NCBI RefSeq assembly: GCF_014805625.2
Contig: NW_023998426.1
Location: forward strand, 2,335,839 to 2,399,838
DNA: 64,000 nucleotides
From: Glossina fuscipes
Taxonomy: Eukaryota; Arthropoda; Insecta; Diptera; Glossinidae
Reading direction: 5' to 3'
The notes under the pieces are model-generated. The model was not told the DNA's origin. It worked only from the letters and a program-made list of their open reading frames with translations, and ran no database searches. A program made the translations under genes and the position numbers. Of the stretch, positions 1 through 11,800 are shown piece after piece (the stretch's first letter is position 1; the number at the start of each line of letters is the position of its first letter).

Positions 1-190
1 AGACATTATGCATAAGCTCAACATTTCACGTTTGAAATTTGATTTCGAAATTATAAAAATTTGCCCGGACCCTATTTGTTTGCGCACGGACGAACGGACC
101 AACAGAGAAACACAAAAAAAGAATGCGACCGGGATCAAGAAATTACGTAAGATTGGAAAACTTCTGCAATGTTAAGTAAAAGTCATTAAC
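1..190. other. Intron of CAP at the window edge
   Basis: It follows the donor AAAG|GTTAAT at 191. AT-rich, with no exon or repeat recognised. The missing CAP SH3 exons should lie to the left of position 1. Confidence 0.5.
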
Positions 191-3100
191 CTTTAAATTT
201 TACATTGGTTTCCCTTTTCGTTTGGCGCGGCTTACATCTCCCTGTCTCGGCATTATCCGGGACATAGCGGGCTTTGGGTTGATGTATTATCGGATCAAAT
301 TTCTGATTTGCAAAACAATCGTCTTGCGTTGCAATCGCTGGTTTCTCCCCGTGAACACTGCCAGCCGGCTGACGTTTATGTTTCGATAGAATGTTTTTAA
401 TATTGAGAGATAATTTATTTTGATGACATTTGTCAAGAGATTGGCGTGAGATATGTAACACTTGTTGGGCATTGCTGCGCATATCGGGAACTGACGATGA
501 AATTTTCGGTTTTGAATTGTTTCGCTTGTCTAGATGCGTTTTCGAAGTCAAGTGTTCTTTTCGCTTATTTATATTATTGCAACTCATTATTGTTGGAGAT
601 AGTCTTTTACGCATTAAATCGCGTAGTTTTGGACGTAGATGAAAGGATCTTTCAGCTTTAGGTTTTGATTTTAACCATTTATTTTGTGACTCAAATTTAT
701 GAGTTAACCACGAAACGTCGCCATCATTGCTTAAGATGTCTTTTGACTCTGAGACCGTTATCAAAAGTTCAGGGTCGCTGCGCACCTTTCTCAGCATATC
801 TATCCCAAAAAAAGGACCGTTATCGCTATAATGTTGATGAAGATTTTCAAATTTTCTTCTAATTTTTTGCACTTCCCCGGTATTTACACGCTGCAAATAT
901 GAAGAAGACTGAGACTGAGGCGATTGACTCTGTGATGGGCTGAAGTCTCGTTCTTGGTATCGTATATCTTGATCCGCATAGTTGAGGAAAGAGGGGTCAT
1001 CAAAATATGAATTGACTTTTGCTATTTGAAAATTGTAAATTTCCGGTGGTCTCGGGGGAAGAGACGGTGTACGAAAATTTACTTTTTGCGAACGTTTCTC
1101 GCCAAATAAATCATTTAGATTGGTGAGCGATGAGCACAGCTCTTTTCGCATGCGATAAACATGAGTTGGCTTCTCAGTGTGATGCTCTTTTCCTTCTACA
1201 CTGCATACCGCGTCACCTTCGTCCGCCGAAGAATCTTCACAGGCGCGATAAATCGTTTTCGTGGGCTCATCATATTTACGCTCCTCAAAGTATTTAATTT
1301 TCTGGGAAATATTGTCACTTGAAGTCTTAACTTGTCGAAAGTCATTTTTAGAAGATTTCTCAAACTCGATGGGTGGTCTCGGCGGTACTTGGGGTGGTAC
1401 AGCAAGGGGTATTTGACTTGGGTGATTTGTTTCGATATTCAAGTTCCCATTTAAATTGGATTTAATTTTACCTGCTTCCTGTTTTTTGACAGCATTTTCA
1501 AGCAATTGTTGCTTAGTTAGAGTTGAATGGCATCGTACCCTCAACGGGGAGGATAGTTTGATATTGTTCGCAGGCTGAACTGTAACTATATATTCTTCCG
1601 AAACTTGATTGTGAAGGGCAGGATCGCAACTTTCGATATTCTCATAATTTAGTTGTTGATTTGTAACCCGTTTGACTTCACCTTTCTTAATCGGAAGACC
1701 AAAGTTGTGCGGTAGGTTAGATATTGTATTTCTGCGATTATATGGTCGGCAAGTCTCCAATTGGCGATCATAATTTTGAAAGATCAGAATTTTTTCGAAG
1801 TCTTCGCGTAAATCTTCGACAGATCTTTTTTTAGATATCAAACCTAAGTCGAAATCCTTGTTCCATTTAATTTCGTTTATGTCTTTCGAACGGAAAAGAA
1901 AATCCTTTTTCTCTTGTTCTTCTTTCAATTTGGCTACTAAGTGATTTAATTCCTTCTCAGCCTTTTCATACGACCGTACTTTGCGCCACTCATCATAATC
2001 CAGAAGTTCAGAGCTTTTGCGCAAAGGTCTAAACTCAGTTGTTGATGTCGTTTTTTCCAATTGTCCTATGCGTTCTAAAATACTATAGAATTTGCTTAGT
2101 TCTGTGAAACGTTTAGATGTGCTAAGGTAAGAACAAGTAGGACTATGTTGATCGCTATCAAGTGTTGTTGCGCTGTGGGCTAATTCTCTACATAAATGAA
2201 TGCCACGATTAGAACGGTCATCGGCACTACTCAAACTACTGGCGCGTACTATCTTAGTAGATTCTTCTCTTAAATTGGAGCGACAGCTCTCTATCTTGCG
2301 TCTAGATGGAGAGCGCATATTACGTGACTGAGAAATTCGTATTTCACGAGTGGGTGAAAATTTCCTGGAGTTATCGTCCAACCGCACTCCTATAGAGCAA
2401 TTCGTAGTCTCGGCGTGTTCTCTGTCGCTTGACGCAAAACTAGGGGGACAAGTTTTATTATATACGTTAAAACTCGACATTTCCGATAGAGGCTGAGGTA
2501 ATGACTTTGTGAGTCTTGCGGTAGATTCGTCCCAAAATGAGGGTACACCTTGCAGGGCAGGTATGGTCGTTATATTTTTATATTCGTCATAAGCAAGCTT
2601 GGCAGATGCTGCACTTTTTTCCGCTAATGGCAAAGCTAAAGAAAATTCCGATTTGCTTTCTATCATATTTCGGCTCATTTCTGATTGATTCTGCGTTTTG
2701 AGTTTAGATTGGGTTTTATAGGGTTTCTCGTTGAGATGTGTTGCACTATAGTAAGGGCTTTCCAATGAAAATGTCGAATTTGATTTCGCTAAACTAGCAC
2801 TGGAGCTATGTTTTAGAGGGTACGATAAGCTTGTCTTCTTAAAAGGCTTACCCGCGTTGCTTCTGTAATCTTTGATTATGACTGTGTGCTCATATTCTGG
2901 AAAGTAAGTCATATTTGGGAATTGATTTATTGGTTGGTATCGGCAACGTATACAAGAACGAGGCACGGAATGGCTGCGTCTCTGCATAACAGATTCTGCG
3001 AGAGATTGAAACGCTTTCTTAACGTCTTGCGGAGACTTTAACGATGGATCCCGTAAAATATTTGTACTGGCCTCAAAAGTTCCGCGACGCAACGATGGTA

Positions 3101-3572
3101 AGATATTTTCAAGCCGTTTTTTTTTCCTCCGCGAACGTACGCTCTTTTGAGATACTACGACCAAAAGCTACAGGACTACGATTTATCTGGCGTGATCCAA
3201 ATATTCGCGGTTGATTCTTGGTAGTTTTGATTGTTTGTAACGCTTGTTGAGGTTTTGTAGGGTTTAAAAAACAATTACGTTGGGATTTTGGGGAGAGAAT
3301 GATATTAGTTGACTTTGGTCGTAAAATCTGTTCGTGTTGGTTTCGCTTCCGTATCCTTACAATACTATTTTCGATTGGATTGAGTTTATTTGCTCCTGCA
3401 TTTTGAAAACACTTTTCGTGACGTGATGCCGAATTACTAGGAATAGCTGATCCTTTACCGCTTTTCTTATTGCAATGTTTGTTGTTTAGAGGCTTGCCAT
3501 TAACGGGAACTTTCTTCTTCTGGTTTAGGGGTATAAAAGAGGGCATTTTCTTCGAAAATTCAGATATCATTG
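191..3572 (-). CDS. CAP: CAP large downstream exon, about 1127 codons, broken by one base
   Basis: Acceptor GAAATAG|CAATG gives Ala-Met-Ile-Ser after the 4076 donor; the exon ends AAAG|GTTAAT at 191. The first part (to about 3117) has a Lys/Arg-rich start and the motif [20 protein letters not shown], then [11 protein letters not shown]. The second part, in another frame, continues [17 protein letters not shown] and [18 protein letters not shown]. Later it holds a helical charged block ([36 protein letters not shown]), two PPRPP motifs, and [20 protein letters not shown]. The two frames meet at a nine-A run. Removing one A would make a single frame. The next exons should carry the SH3 domains, outside the window. 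Its place in CAP is inferred from splice phase and content. Confidence 0.78.
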
Positions 3573-6500
3573 CTATTTCTTTTGCCCTTTAAAAGTTTGC
3601 CTTACGGACGTGGACGAAAGCTTCTTGCTATACTTGATTAAAAAGTGTACGTAAAGTTTGATAATCATTTTTTTTTTTCAAAATCGTTTAATCGGTGCAG
3701 TGCGCTCGGTAGAAGAAGAGATGTAAAGAACAAATTCAACAGGACTGACTCTTCTTCTTATTGCTGTGTCTGGTGTTGGTACTTTTCGTGATTTTAGATA
3801 TAACGTCCAAATTTTTCTTTTTTTTTTTCTAACTATTAGTAATGTATACACATATACACACATGTATACACGTATATATAAGGATGTAAAGGAAAGTTGA
3901 GAAATTGAAACACTTACAAAATTATTAAGAAAATTGCGAGACTATTGATATCTCTTACACAAGAATGGTATAAGATTTGATTTTTGCTTCATGTTAAATA
4001 TGTGGATTGTGCGGCGTGTGTGTGTAGAGTTGTGCCCTTTGCTACAATATAACAACCGAAATGTTGTAGTTTTACCTTTAAGTTTTTCGGGTGCTGGCTT
4101 ACGAAAACCATACAATGGCGGTTCGCCACCGGCTTGCACGTTCCTATAGGCAATTTTTTGCTCAATGGGACCCAAAGTGCTGCTCTGCGTTGCTTCTTTC
4201 TTGCGAAACACCAAATTTGAATCACTTGTATAACCAGATTCTAATGAAAGAGCTCTACGCGGGCAAGACGTAATAAACAAAATATATTTATCGAAAGTAT
4301 TATATAATTTTTTAGCGTAATATTACCTGGCGAGATTTCCGTCGTTGGCATGCGAAGATAGTTTCGTTTGGTCGAGTTGCTGTCAAAGATACAAGAAACA
4401 TGTTTTACTTTAGAAAGTCGTTCATAACCTAAAAATGCTAAATGTTCAAATGTGAAAATCTTTCTAAAGCAAGAAACTGATTTTTTTTTAAATGAAGCAC
4501 GCGGAAAGAGCTTTGCTGAATTCATGTTCCGTACCGATTTGGTACTTATCCTGTCGCGGCTAGTTTTACTTGGAAATTCTAAGGGCCCAAGGCCCACCAT
4601 TGAATACCCTACAGCATCCTGCAGTTGTATGTGGAGAAGCATCGAAAAAATTGGGCAATCGGAACAATTTTCAATAACGTTTGTCCTTAAGCCAAAACAC
4701 GTCAATGTAAAATTGCATCAAAATATCTCAAAAGTTGCGGCCTGTAGATTGAACACAAAAAAACAGGACGGACAGACAAGCATAGATCGAAGCAGAAAGG
4801 GATACTGAATCGATCAGTAAAAGAAAAAGTGGGTCTCTCTCAAATCCTTCCCAACATTACCTGCGTCCCCACAAATTTGCTATACCCTTGCACCACAAGT
4901 TGTGTAGGGTTTAAGAAGTAAGGTAGAAAAATCTGCATTTGTTGCCCGAATGTCCCAAATATTTGAATAAAAAAGCTACAGCTGTTTAAACCGAAGGGGA
5001 ACAGCCATAGTTTGGCCGATATGGTAAATATAACGGAACTATACACGCAATTCTCTTTTTACTTGGGCTTTTTTACCCGATTTTGAAACATAACCTCAAA
5101 AGTGCCATAGTGCCGCATATATTTTTTACACGATTTTCTAAGCAACGTATCTACCGTGTAAAAAAGAGATTTTGCGCATACTACATTCAGTCGAAAATTT
5201 AAACTTTCTGTTAGATTGCTTTAGATTTTTTAGATTCAACTTTTTATACCGTTTCTATACACAACCTGCACAAGTTTGTGAGGAGACAATCTATCAAGGA
5301 CGGCAATTAAATAATGTTCATGTACCGGGAAAAGTTGAAGAAAACCGAAATACGAATGTTTCGTATTTGCATGCCATGCATTGCTGGTTAAATCATATGT
5401 GGCGGGATTGGATTTTTTCTACGCGCGGGGAGCCATTTTAATTACCAGAGTATTTCAAATGAAATTTAATGAACTCCTGCCATTTTTGAAACGGTCAATT
5501 ATAAATTTTGAAAACTGAACTACGCCGATTTCTCGTAAAAAATTTAAAAATTTAGCAGAAGATTTAACATGACGTGCAAGGGAAATTCCTCGCGTGTCCG
5601 CAGGGACTAGCGTAGTATCAGATATTAATGCAAAGCTGTAGTCTGAGATCTATACTGCTGAAAATTAAAGCGGTTCTACTTCATAATCGAAATAATAACA
5701 TTAATTTGGAATTTCTTTAAATCTGAACGCAAGAAAACCAACACAGGCCCATAAAAAACTTTGTGTCATATAAGCTACTTGCCGTAGTTGTCTTCAATGG
5801 TATATATACTTCACGAGCGATAGGGAACTTGTTTGGGAACTATTAATGTCTAAGAGTCTCCATTCTTCCATCCTCAGTAAAGTTTGCTGAAAGACTAAGT
5901 TAGCTGCAAGCTATACTTTCAAAAGTTAGCTTCAAAAGTAAAGACTAAATAACAAATCAGAACATTTTCAAGGAGTCGCCTGCAATGAATTCCGATTTTT
6001 GATCCTCAGAGCCTTAATGCGTATATTAATTAAGGAATTATTTGATGCAAATTCTTATCCCTGTTAGTTTTTACTACGCTTACACTCCGGATAAAATTAG
6101 AATAAGAAAATTACGATAGTTGGATAATGATTTTTGCGCTTCCGCGATAAGGAATTTGTCCCTAACTGACAATTGGCTTAATTTAAACTTCTACTAAAGT
6201 ATTAATGCATACCACATTATTGAAGATGTCCATTACTTCGTCCCACCACTAAAAATATGAATAAAATACATAAGAAAATAATTCAAATAACTTTTCAAAC
6301 GTATCTTATACCTTATAACACAAAAATTCAGATCATGTTGAACATGCTGCTGCATAAAATGATGAAATGAGTGAAAAAACGATGTGCATGGATGAGAAAA
6401 CTTAATTCGTCTTAGGGCAGGGTATTTCTTTTTTTTTTTTTTTGTTAATTAAATAAATGTCACAAGAGGCAAGAATGCGTGAGAAAGTAATTTCCACCCG

Positions 6501-8765
6501 TACCATCAAATTGCGGGAATTTGTTTGTTTACTCATTATGTTTGTACTACGAGTCAGAAATTTTAGGAAATAGATTTTCTTAATGAGCATAAGAGTACAA
6601 CCTGTTGTCAAGCTTGAGACAAAGACACTATGCTTAATTCATCTACAATTTTTTTCAGATATAAGTACAACAAATATCCTTTGCTAAGAAAAGTTGATCA
6701 GGTGAAACTCATATGTTTCTTGAGTTATACGTAGCCTGTAAGACGGTCCTACGCCATTTAGAGGGCTTACGCCTAAGTTGAAGCGTCGATCTTTGGTCGA
6801 AATTCGCCATATTGACCAAAGCGAGGCCTATCAAGCGTCTCTAATTATTTATTGTTCCCGGGATTGTAGAGTAACCACAGCCACCACAATATTCTCCGAT
6901 AAACCGTTTGGCTCCCGTGCACTGGTTATACCAACTTTCCGTGCTAATTGGAAAATGCGGCCATGTGCATGCGATATAATAAAGGGGCATTCCGATACCT
7001 CTGGTCCATATTGTTCAGATTCTAATTCTTTCGGGTGGTCGGCGTTGCCCGGTATTTAGCCACTCTTGCATTTCCATGGATTCTCAATGACCAAGATAAA
7101 GCCTCTACTCACATTATTACTTCTCTGGTCGCCTTACAAACTTGTATTAAATTTTGAGGCCTCATAGTCGCTGATTGCTTGATAAAGAAGTGTGAAAGCA
7201 GACTTACGATAGTCAGGATACCTTTTCCATGTCTAGCTCCAAACGCCGGGAACATCAAAAAGTTTATAAAACACATGATCCTTCACCAGAACTATTCTTT
7301 ATCGAACTTCTTTTTGAATAGCTCGATTCTTTCGTTGAATGATGTATTGCCCTATCAAGATGTGATATATTTTGTTAGAGCTTGGTGCAATCGCTCCACA
7401 GTTCTAAAGTGTCTACTAAACATTCGTATCCTAACTTGACCTTTCTGATTTTGCGGCAAAAGTCGCTGTCTTTATTGATATGGTTTAAAAATTCGAGTTA
7501 TCTCGTGAAGGAAAGTCAACGCAATGGAGTTATGAAGGAAAGCGATCTTACAATAAAATGGATTTAAGTCCTTGCGTAAAGCACACGACAGCCGAGTCAA
7601 GTCGCTGGTTATAAAACCAAACGAGTTCAAGTCTTTGTGTAAACATTCCATAAGCTGGGCCTTATTGATAAATTCTCATCCTTAATACTATACTTGGGCA
7701 TAGCACAATATGCTCTTCCGTAAGCTTTGACATATGTTGACAGATGTGAAGAAAGTGAAACGAATGGGAATAAAATTATTTGCTGAATTTAGTTAAGCGT
7801 ATCCCTTCACCGGTACACTATTGCCTACCTAAACTTTATTCCACTCGCTGAAATTAAATTGAATTTCTGCTGGCCCTGTCTTCATTACGCTCAAGATTTG
7901 ATTCATTGCTCGTAGTGATGGGTAGCCGCTACTGAATGAATATGGTTGGTATGTTGAGAAAAATGAACTACCTGAAGGCATTTACATGCATGTACAGTTA
8001 CGATAGTTTCTATGAAAAATTTCTACCAATACGAATAATAAAATATCAATAACTGCGTTTTTCCCCCGGTTCCCCATTTTCTCAGAATGTTTTAAAATTA
8101 AAAAGAGAATGAGTGCAAAGTTTCTAGCAGACCAAGCGAATAATTGCTTTCAGTGAATACCTTCGTGAAACAAAAGAACATCTACTAAGGTTATTATGGA
8201 TGATGCAGGTATGGGAGTAGAACGACATTTATATTAAGGATATTTTCTACTTACCCTTTTCTTTTCTTTCTCTGATATTGACGAATGGCCTGTGATATAA
8301 TTTTCTATGCGACCAGGTTGGTTTTTATACGTACCATATCCCGATTTAATTGGTTCTGATGTAAGACCATGAAAGCTGCTCGATAAAGAATGGAATAAAG
8401 AAATGAAATAATTCATCGGACAGTAATAATGATAGAATCGTTTTGCTTTGTTTACCTATTGTTGCTAGTACTGTTGCGCAAATTAACATTTGACGAGACA
8501 GACACTAAACGTTGTGGATTTGTTGTACGATATTTTATTGTTGAGTAATCTGTTTCTTTTGCGGGCTCCGGTTCTGATTGATATCCACTGTATTGCTGCA
8601 GCTTTCGACCTAAATACATATGCATGCACATGTAAACAACAATACAAATAGAAAATCATATTAATGTTAAATACAGTTTAATTAACTGTAAGTGGTATAT
8701 AATTTAGGAATTACAGAAGATGAAAGAGTTATGCACAAAACATGCTGCAAAAGTTAATGATTGTT

Positions 8766-8800
<35 letters not shown>

Positions 8801-11800
8801 TTGTATCTTAATTAGGTATAGCTTGGAATATGCATTTCTATGCAGGACAAATGTGTTTAGCTGATGGTAATTCACTTAATACTACAACTTATAATTGAAT
8901 TGGATTAATTACATCTTTTGAATTGAGTTCATTTCTCATATCCACCAGCAAAGTAAAGGATATTCTAAAGTTGGGTAAGTCCTTTAAATCTATTGTCGAT
9001 TAGCACATTTGTCCATCGTCTCTATTGATATTCTTATTTTGAGAAAAGCTCTGCAACCCGTGCGCGATTACATTTTTAACTTATTTTCTATTTTCATGGT
9101 AAGGTGTGTTTTTTCTTATCAGATTTGCAATCAAAAAAATGGTCAGATGCCAAAAAGCAGCTTTTCGGACATTTATTTATTTACTTTTTTCGGAGAATGT
9201 TCACTTAGTAATGCGAGGGATTTGCTTTGTGCACGAAACAAGCGTCCTAAGTAGAACTACTGTTGGGAAACAATTTCACAGCTTGATGGTACTTTCTCTG
9301 ATTGTGGTTGATCTATTGACGTCCAAATAGAGCCTCTTTCTTTCTACGTAGAATTAGCCAAAAAGATTGTCAGCTGTGCAGCAAAAAACTCATGGTGGAG
9401 GCAATTATTAGAACTTAATAAAAATCTGGAGATTGAATTGGAGCAACGACACTAAAAACTGATTATTTGTTGCGACTGTACTTGCTACAAAACTTCGGCA
9501 CCCACCAAAGATTCGGGTATAGAAGGATTAGATGAAATCAGATGTATCTAAATCAAAGATTAAGGAGAAGCTTCATCCTAAGAAGTGAAATGGAAGGACG
9601 ATTCGAAAGAATCAATTTAGCTTTTCTGCTCCGAATAAATGATGCTATACTGTATAGAAGACAGCAAATGGAAATTCATCTTCTAAAGAAATGTGTGACT
9701 TCACGTAGCTCAGTCAGTTTACAATCTCACTACTGATTGATAAATCTTAAAGGTTCATTCATAATGACGGGGCCAAAGTTGATTCATCAATTTCTTAATT
9801 TGCCAACCACGAGACGACGTTTATAAATTCGTCGAAGGACGTCACAAGGGGGGATTGATACGAGGTGAAATGCAGCAACATTTCAAGCCAGTAAATAGAT
9901 CGGAGAGGCGAACGAAAGAATTTACAAAGATTAAAAGATCCACTCATGTTTAGCGTTTCGTGTGAAAAAGTCCTAGTTTTGCGGGCACTTTTTTTTTTAT
10001 ATGACTAATCACATAGGAGATGTTTTCTATAAGTGTGACACGGTGGTGATCAAGAAAAATTGGGGAGAGGGCGATAGGGAGTTTAGGTCCGGTCTACAAA
10101 TGCTATGCCTATAGCTATGATCTCATAAGAATAGCAATTAAAGCATGATTTAATGCACGGACGATTCAGTCCAGGTGTGCCAACTAAATAGTTGCGCTTT
10201 TTAACTACTTGGCTTTGCGGAACATCCACATTAACTTAACATACCGTTGTAACACAAGTCGGGTAGGGTGCAAAAATTTTTAAGGCTTCTATGCTAGTGT
10301 ATTAAAAATATTATTTATACTTTGGTTCGAGATGCGAGATGTCTGCGACTCTGTGTCACTTTGTCTGGAAGATCGATAGAGAGTTTATTCGTGCTTTCTA
10401 ATTTTATTATTTTATGCATGCAGTCAAATAGCGCTTAGGTGGCGGACTTTTATATTCGCCCCAAAGCGAATACGACTTTCTTTTTTCTTGGAATTTATTA
10501 ATTTAGCTATCATAAGTCTAAACCAGTTTCGAATTCAAGCGTTTACTTAGAACATATATATAAAACATTAATTAAATTGAAAGAATTGAATAAGAATTAA
10601 TTAAATTGAAATTAGGAAATCACCTTTTGGACATTTGTATCGAATCAAATAGTCATCTGCTTAACCAAATCGAAAAAGTGTTCATCAATTTTCAAACATT
10701 CGTGTATTAAAAATGTTAAATGTTTTGTTCATTGTTTGCGGGAAAGAAGTGTTTCAAATTATTAAATATTTGAATGGAAATCGAAAAGTAAGAAAATCAA
10801 AATAAAATTATTATTGTTATTGTTATTCTTTATAAACAAGTATTGAAAATGTTATATTGACAAGATGGAACATATCGCTTCATTCCTTCGCTACATTGAA
10901 ACTTGGTCTACGAACAAAAGGTTGCAATGAGTCTTCAATCGAATTGAAATGTTTAATTTAAGTCTTCGAACCCATTCAATACGTATGGCATATCCAACAC
11001 GTTTGACGACTCGTGAGGCTCAAAATATCTCTTTTGTTCTTGTAAATGTTGTCTTGTCGTCTTATCTTGAAATGTTTAGTCTACGCTTTCGAACGCAATC
11101 AAGGGGAGCATAGACGTGCCCAAACCCTCACCTCATTGTGATGATCCCCGGACAACGGTTTCGGCCGGCGAAGAAGGGTTTAAGGCTTGGACTATCTATA
11201 AATCGGTGACAAGTTTTCTGAAAGATGGTTAGGGATTCACTGGAAGATGAAATTCTAACCAAAAGCCAGCTGGTCGCTGGTTACGTAAAAATAAGTAGAG
11301 GTAGTAATTAGTGAGTGCATGGTAGTTCGATCGCCATGTCAGTGCAATGCCCGAAGCTTGTATATCTTGATGAAGGGTAGTCCGGTTGTGGCTTTTGGGT
11401 AGTCCGGGATTGTATGGTTAATCCGAAGGCAAGAGTGGTCTGACCCCGTTCACCGCGTAAAGTAATGCTAAAGGCTTTATAGTCTAACTTTAAGCACCAC
11501 GGGTGTCAGGAGCCCGCTCACAAAGCCATGTATACCTGCGAGTAGAAGTCAACGCAATAAATAAATAATAATAAAAAACGGGATTTGACGGATGGCTTTT
11601 CCAACCCTTTTGCCTAATACGAAATTACACTGTAAATTATATAAAATAAATAAAAAACGGGATTTGACGGAAGGGTTTTCTAACCCTTTTGCATTTGTAT
11701 GAAATGTTCGTGAATGCCTGCGGGTAATGGTGACGATATTGATTAACTGAAATCTTGTAGAAACTACGGTGGAACAAGCCTAAGCCGCAGCAGTTGATCA

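Noticed and set aside
4452..4808. 118-codon plus-strand frame
   Set aside because: It lies largely within dispersed repeat family 1, which is open by chance in several copies and has no conserved peptide.
6778..7567. Plus-strand open frames of 60-93 codons
   Set aside because: No recognised family, no splice sites and no start context; they overlap a CAP intron and may be transposon debris.
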